This document shows, piece by piece, positions 49,853-53,323 of a stretch of 53,323 nt of DNA. The first letter of the stretch is position 1. Every line of letters begins with the position of its first letter. A model generated the notes under the pieces. The model saw nothing but the letters and a program-made list of their open reading frames with translations, was not told the origin of the DNA and made no database searches. A program made the position numbers and the translations under genes. The stretch is from an uncultured Erysipelotrichaceae bacterium (GTDB lineage Bacteria > Bacillota_I > Bacilli_A > RFN20 > CAG-288). Location of the stretch: assembly GCA_902772915.1 (NCBI GenBank), contig CACYCE010000017.1, forward strand, positions 1 to 53,323. The letters are read 5' to 3'.

Positions 49853-51178
49853 ATGAACGACAAAATTTATTTAAAAGACATTGCAGGGTATGACGAAGAG
49901 AAGGCGGAAGCCAAAAAGATCATCGAAGTACTCAAAAATCACGAAAAATACAAGAAGATAGGAGCTTACATCCCTAAAGGATTAATCTTATCTGGAAATC
50001 CAGGAGTGGGTAAAACGATGCTAGCTAAAGCGATTGCTTCTGAAAGTGACGTTCCATTCTTTGAATTTGAAAGCAACGAAAGTGAAACCGAAGCAGCAAC
50101 GATTAAATCTATTAAGGAATTATTTAAGAAGGCTAGGGAAAACGCTCCATCCATTATCTTCATTGATGAATTTGATGAATTGGTGATGACAGTGGATTTC
50201 CGTTCTGATTACTCAAGAAAAGCCACCAAAATCTTATTAACTGAGATTGATGGAATATCTTCGAGTGATGGTGTGTTAGTAATAGCGACAACAAACTATA
50301 GACCAATGCTTCCTCCAGCACTTGTGAGAAGTGGCAGAATGGATAAAAGAATCACAATGGAAATGCCTGATACTTTAGATAGAGAAGAAATCTTCAAACT
50401 CTACTTAAGTAAAAATGAACTTCTCAAAGATATTGATGCTCACCAACTTGCTCTAAAGACAGCAAATTTCTCTGGTGCTGATATTAAAACCTTAGTGAAT
50501 GAAGCAATTATCGATTGTGCATCACAAGGAATTGAGAAGATTACCATCGCGGATTTTGAAAGAAATATTCCAGTAGTAATGTTCCAAGATATTAGAAAGA
50601 AGAGTAAGAATGGTCCAGATGATATGACTTGTTATCACGAAATCGGACACTTTATCACTGAATACAAGACAAGTGGTTCGGTTGGCTCAATCTCAACTGA
50701 AAGGTATGGCAGAGTTCAAGGACACGTCTACTTTGAAGAAGAGATAATCGAATTTGAACCAGTGACTAGAGATACCCTTAAAAAGAAACTGGTCACAATA
50801 CTCGGTGGTTTAGCAGGTGAAGAAGTCATGTGTGGTGATGTCACTAGTGGATCAGGCGATGATGTTGGTAAAGCTAGAAGATTTATCTCTCAACTCATGA
50901 ATGTTGGCGCATTTGGATTCGATAAATTATTACCTGATACAAAGATTGGTAAAATCTCGCGCGAATCATTCCCAACATCCGAAAAAAGAATTGAAGCAAT
51001 TGAGAACTTGGAAACCGAATTGTTAACTGAAGCATTCGAGAAAGCCAAGGCCTTAATTAAGTCAAACGAAAGCCTTGCTAAAGCTCTATATACTGAACTC
51101 AAGCAAAAAGAAAAACTCTCCAAGCGAGAAGTACAAGAAATCCTTAAAAACTTTAAAGAAAGTGGGGAATTGCAATGA
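49853..51178 (+). CDS. FtsH-like AAA+ zinc metalloprotease without TM domain
   Basis: A 441-residue AAA+ protein: Walker A GNPGVGKT (48-55), Walker B SIIFIDEFDE (101-110), second region of homology VIATTNYRPMLPPALVRSGR. An M41 peptidase domain follows with HEIGH (H263, E264, H267) and a probable third ligand Asp in SGSGDDVGKA. FtsH normally starts with two membrane helices; here the AAA module begins at once, so it is soluble. AGAAAGGAA precedes the ATG. It overlaps a small partner gene by 4 bases. Such forms occur on mobile elements of Firmicutes. Confidence 0.9.
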   Translation: MNDKIYLKDIAGYDEEKAEAKKIIEVLKNHEKYKKIGAYIPKGLILSGNPGVGKTMLAKAIASESDVPFFEFESNESETEAATIKSIKELFKKARENAPSIIFIDEFDELVMTVDFRSDYSRKATKILLTEIDGISSSDGVLVIATTNYRPMLPPALVRSGRMDKRITMEMPDTLDREEIFKLYLSKNELLKDIDAHQLALKTANFSGADIKTLVNEAIIDCASQGIEKITIADFERNIPVVMFQDIRKKSKNGPDDMTCYHEIGHFITEYKTSGSVGSISTERYGRVQGHVYFEEEIIEFEPVTRDTLKKKLVTILGGLAGEEVMCGDVTSGSGDDVGKARRFISQLMNVGAFGFDKLLPDTKIGKISRESFPTSEKRIEAIENLETELLTEAFEKAKALIKSNESLAKALYTELKQKEKLSKREVQEILKNFKESGELQ

Positions 51179-51642
51179 AGACTATGCTGGTGTTCAAAGC
51201 TATGGTAGTGGATCTAGAATTCACGCCAAAAGATTTAATCGAATCGTGCCCTAAGTCAGTATTTAATGCTCTTGAATATTGGGAACAGGCCAAAATCAGA
51301 AAGAAAGAAAAACATCGTAGGCAGGGCAATGCCGCCAAAAGAAAAGAAGGACAAGCAATGTGGGGCGAGCTATATCGTGACCATGAACCATTACTAGAAG
51401 ACCCTAATTCAATAGGCAAGTTCATCACTGTTAGTGGTGAAATGAAAGAGCACCATGCCGAACTAAAACAGTTAATCCAAATTATTAAAGAAAAGGGTTA
51501 TGTTGCCTATGATAGGATTAATGGCTCTGATTTCATGATTGTATTTGATGAAGAAAATAAAAAGGAAATGACGAGTGGATTAAAGTATCCATATGCTGGT
51601 CAAATCCTGACGTATCAAGAATTCTTAGATATTAATCAATAA
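51175..51642 (+). CDS. Unknown partner of the AAA+ protease, 155 aa
   Basis: A 155-residue protein with a basic central segment (KIRKKEKHRRQGNAAKRKEG) and a C-terminal region reading GSDFMIVFDEENKKEMTS. No family recognised. Its ATG overlaps the protease stop by 4 bases, so the two are translated together; it may be an adaptor, inhibitor or substrate. A terminator follows. Confidence 0.6.
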   Translation: MKTMLVFKAMVVDLEFTPKDLIESCPKSVFNALEYWEQAKIRKKEKHRRQGNAAKRKEGQAMWGELYRDHEPLLEDPNSIGKFITVSGEMKEHHAELKQLIQIIKEKGYVAYDRINGSDFMIVFDEENKKEMTSGLKYPYAGQILTYQEFLDINQ

Positions 51643-51648
51643 ATCTAG

Positions 51649-51673
51649 TCCCCATCATTTTGGTGGGGATTTT
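51649..51673 (+). terminator. Terminator of the AAA+ protease operon
   Basis: TCCCCA (51649-51654) pairs with TGGGGA (51664-51669), with inner G-U extension, followed by four Ts. Confidence 0.8.
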
Positions 51674-51769
51674 CATATGATTAATACCAGGATGATTCCT
51701 TGGTCACTACCATCTAACAGATAGTGATAGAGTGCCACAAGTAGTCACCGGTGAATACTTTGTACCACT

Positions 51770-51794
51770 AAAAGTGTACTATAGTACTACTTTT
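51770..51794. repeat. Near-perfect palindrome around GTACTATAGTAC
   Basis: The 12-bp perfect palindrome GTACTATAGTAC (51776-51787) is flanked by AAAAGT and ACTTTT arms with one extra base on the right. It could be an operator, a cruciform or an origin/recombination site. Confidence 0.6.
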
Positions 51795-51853
51795 TATGTT
51801 TAAACTTATTTAACAAGTGTAATAGTTCTAAATTAGAACGATTTGTTCTTTTG

Positions 51854-51913
51854 AATGATAAGATAAATGATAAGATAAATGATAAGATAAATGATAAGAT
51901 AAATGATAAGATA
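51854..51913 (+). repeat. Five tandem copies of a 12-bp unit
   Basis: The unit AATGATAAGATA is repeated five times without error. In one frame it reads Asn-Asp-Lys-Ile five times, then NEINKK and stop, but that frame has no start codon with a binding site. It lies 30 bases before the next gene, so copy number could alter promoter or leader spacing. Confidence 0.9.
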
Positions 51914-51942
51914 AACGAAATCAATAAAAAATAATAGCAGAA

Positions 51943-52209
51943 ATGAACGATAACAAATATGTGACAATACCAGAACTTGCTATAAAAAAAGGTAAGTCAG
52001 AACCAACAATATATAATCCTACATTTGAGCGTAATGTCCCAAAATTTTTGTTAGAAAGCATAGAAAATCTCAAAAAAGCCAAAAGAAAGAAAAGCAGTTT
52101 ATTAGATTGTTATTTAGATGAGACCAATAGTAGTATAAACGTTTGTGAGGTTGAAAATTTAATTTCAAAAGAGCAAGCCGATTACCTAAGAAAAAAATAT
52201 TTGTACTAG
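51943..52209 (+). CDS. Small HTH protein linked to HipA-like kinase remnant
   Basis: An 88-residue protein with an excisionase-like N-terminal helix-turn-helix (YVTIPELAIKKGKSEPTIYN), a basic middle, and a C-terminus KEQADYLRKKYLY. Small proteins with a similar DCY...EEQADYLRxKYL end accompany HipA-like kinases in Firmicutes; this link is from memory. No clear Shine-Dalgarno. Directly downstream is the tail of a HipA-like kinase, which supports the pairing. Confidence 0.5.
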   Translation: MNDNKYVTIPELAIKKGKSEPTIYNPTFERNVPKFLLESIENLKKAKRKKSSLLDCYLDETNSSINVCEVENLISKEQADYLRKKYLY

Positions 52210-52263
52210 GAGGTAAAAAATAAAATTAATGAATTTTACTGACAAGAAACAGATGATATAAAG

Positions 52264-52596
52264 ATGGCGCCTATCTTTGATTGCGGGTCATGTTTGTATC
52301 CGCAAATTGATGATACTACAATTGAAAAATGTTTAAATGATAAGTATGAATTTAATGCAAGAGTTTACGATTTTCCCACATCTGCAATATTGAAAAATGG
52401 GAAGCGTATTAATTACTATTCATTTATCACTTCGCACGAATATAAAGAGTGTGATAAAGCTGTGGAAAGAATAAAAAAACTAATTAAATTAGAAGAGATT
52501 TACAAACTAATTGATAATCTTACAATTATTAAAAATAATCATAAATTGTTTTTAAAGAAAATAATCGAAGCTAGATGTAAAGAATTTTTCAAATAA
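52264..52596 (+). pseudogene. C-terminal remnant of a HipA/CtkA-like kinase
   Basis: A 110-residue frame beginning MAPIFDCGSCLYPQ, which corresponds to the (A/T)P-x-(Y/F)-D-x-G-x-S-L segment near the catalytic/metal site of HipA-type Ser/Thr kinases, followed by a helical C-terminal part. The N-terminal kinase lobe and the catalytic loop are missing, and the 54 bases upstream have stops. There is no Shine-Dalgarno. A decayed toxin kinase is the simplest reading. Confidence 0.5.
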
Positions 52597-52612
52597 AGTA
52601 AGGAATTAAAAT

Positions 52613-53062
52613 ATGATAAAATATTTAGAAATAAAACCAAATAATAAGGATATAGAACAACTAATATCATTATCTAAGTGTTGGACTAATGAAGATATAA
52701 CTCGTGGATATAGAATAAATGGTTTAGAAGATATCATTGATAAAAGGACATTTGTTGCAAAAGAAGATGACACTATCATCGGGTATATATTTGAAAAAGA
52801 TGGTATTAGTAAAAACTATAAATCTTTAATGCAAGATGGGGAGAAATATTTCGGCATTGAAGAAATATATGTCATTCCTTCTAAAAGAAGTTTAGGTATT
52901 GGAAAGAGATTAATGGATTTTGCTAAAGAAATTGCAAAAAAAGATGGATACAAATATATTTTTTTAGTAACCTCAACAAAGGATTGGAATAAAATATTAG
53001 ATTTCTATATTAATAAATGTGATATGACATTTTATTGTGCATCTTTAGTTGAAAAACTATAA
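52613..53062 (+). CDS. GNAT family N-acetyltransferase
   Basis: A 149-residue GNAT. GIEEIYVIPSKRSLGIGKRL carries the acetyl-CoA loop (RSLGIGK), followed by KYIFLVTSTKDWNKILDFYI. AAGGA lies before ATG. AAC(6')-type aminoglycoside enzymes are among its possible relatives, but the substrate cannot be read. Seventeen bases after the HipA remnant. Confidence 0.75.
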   Translation: MIKYLEIKPNNKDIEQLISLSKCWTNEDITRGYRINGLEDIIDKRTFVAKEDDTIIGYIFEKDGISKNYKSLMQDGEKYFGIEEIYVIPSKRSLGIGKRLMDFAKEIAKKDGYKYIFLVTSTKDWNKILDFYINKCDMTFYCASLVEKL

Positions 53063-53121
53063 TTAATATCAAAACATTCTCTGCTGATTTGTTTCCAAGA
53101 ATGGATCCCTACAATAGTCGC

Positions 53122-53143
53122 ACACCCTAAAAAATAGGAGTGT
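53122..53143. repeat. Imperfect hairpin ACACCCTA/TAGGaGTGT
   Basis: An 8-bp stem with one bulged base. It could be an IS200/IS605-type end or part of a small RNA; nothing else supports either. Confidence 0.35.
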
Positions 53144-53251
53144 CTGCATTTATATCAACTGCGCACATGTGGAAAGTATTGCGTTGCTGACAAGAAAACA
53201 AATCTAATAAATAAACTGGATATTTAGGCTTAAATTTGCCTATTTTGATGT

Positions 53252-53289
53252 AAAAAATGACCTTAAGGAATAAAAACTTAAGGTTTTTT
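53252..53289. terminator. Bidirectional terminator near window end
   Basis: ACCTTAAG (53260-53267) pairs with CTTAAGGT (53277-53284). A T-run follows on the plus strand and an A-run precedes it. The 53063-53323 gap has no gene. Confidence 0.8.
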
Positions 53290-53323
53290 CTTTGAAAATT
53301 ACTTTTCATAAGTGGTAATTTTA

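Noticed and set aside
49853-51178. Mycoplasma genetic code (TGA = Trp)
   Set aside because: TGA is the natural stop of this and other genes, and TGG is used for Trp.
51854-51913. Possible CRISPR or coding repeat
   Set aside because: The units are contiguous with no spacers, and the open frame through them lacks a start.

Overview
The window is 53 kb of AT-rich bacterial chromosome. It uses the standard code (TGA ends several genes) and carries low-GC Firmicutes gene families, and one chromosomal gene order resembles Bacillus (gmk-priA-rsmB-rlmN-prpC-pknB-rpe-thiN place-rpmB). Small compact intergenic regions, an Rnf complex, fermentative enzymes (PduL, an Orn/Lys/Arg decarboxylase) and the loss of neighbours such as fmt and rsgA suggest an anaerobic, host-associated, partly reduced member of the Bacilli (RF39/Erysipelotrichia/Acholeplasma-like). 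That placement is inference; no rRNA or tRNA gene was seen.

Layout. 0-7 kb (minus strand): two unknown proteins, a Cof-type HAD phosphatase, an ApbE flavin transferase lipoprotein, hibernation factor HPF with a cre-like site in its promoter, then metK plus an Orn/Lys/Arg decarboxylase behind a SAM riboswitch. 7.3-13.7 kb: a ten-gene Rnf operon, rnfC-D-G-E-A, a small Cys-rich membrane protein, a very short rnfB, a NusG-II protein, a Gx transporter and a TSCPD protein. ApbE presumably flavinylates RnfG and RnfD. 13.8-21.8 kb: a phospholipase C-like protein, PduL, a choline-kinase-type protein, an iPGM-like protein lacking key metal ligands, a LemA-like protein, an IspD-like enzyme, an S1 protein, Pgi, a GNAT and ribosomal protein L28. 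21.9-31.1 kb: the conserved housekeeping string, in which the RsmB-position and ThiN-position proteins have lost their catalytic motifs. 31.2-42.6 kb: a flippase-like protein, an AraC regulator, a 1055-aa degenerate GGDEF/EAL sensor, an SDR, CysE, a CDF transporter and a TrmA/RlmD-type methyltransferase.

42.6-53.3 kb is an accessory region. Codon choice changes (more A-ended Ala/Ser codons, where the core prefers T-ended ones), intergenic gaps widen and repeats appear. It holds an XRE-type regulator in a tight operon with a protein carrying two RX4H (HEPN-like) motifs, followed directly by an Fe-siderophore/cobalamin-type ABC importer. After these come three perfect 15-bp direct repeats, unknown genes, a small HTH protein, a soluble FtsH-like AAA+/M41 protease with an unknown partner, a 12-bp tandem repeat, a HipA-kinase remnant with its small HTH partner, and a GNAT.

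A pattern across the chromosomal part: six genes (starts 3708-, 15501+, 18468-, 18528+, 21007+, 27703-) have a TATAAT-like -10 box exactly six bases before ATG and no Shine-Dalgarno sequence, so their mRNAs should be leaderless. Three of these promoters sit directly on the T-tract of the preceding gene's terminator. Other genes have ordinary AGGAGG sites, so the organism appears to use two modes of initiation.
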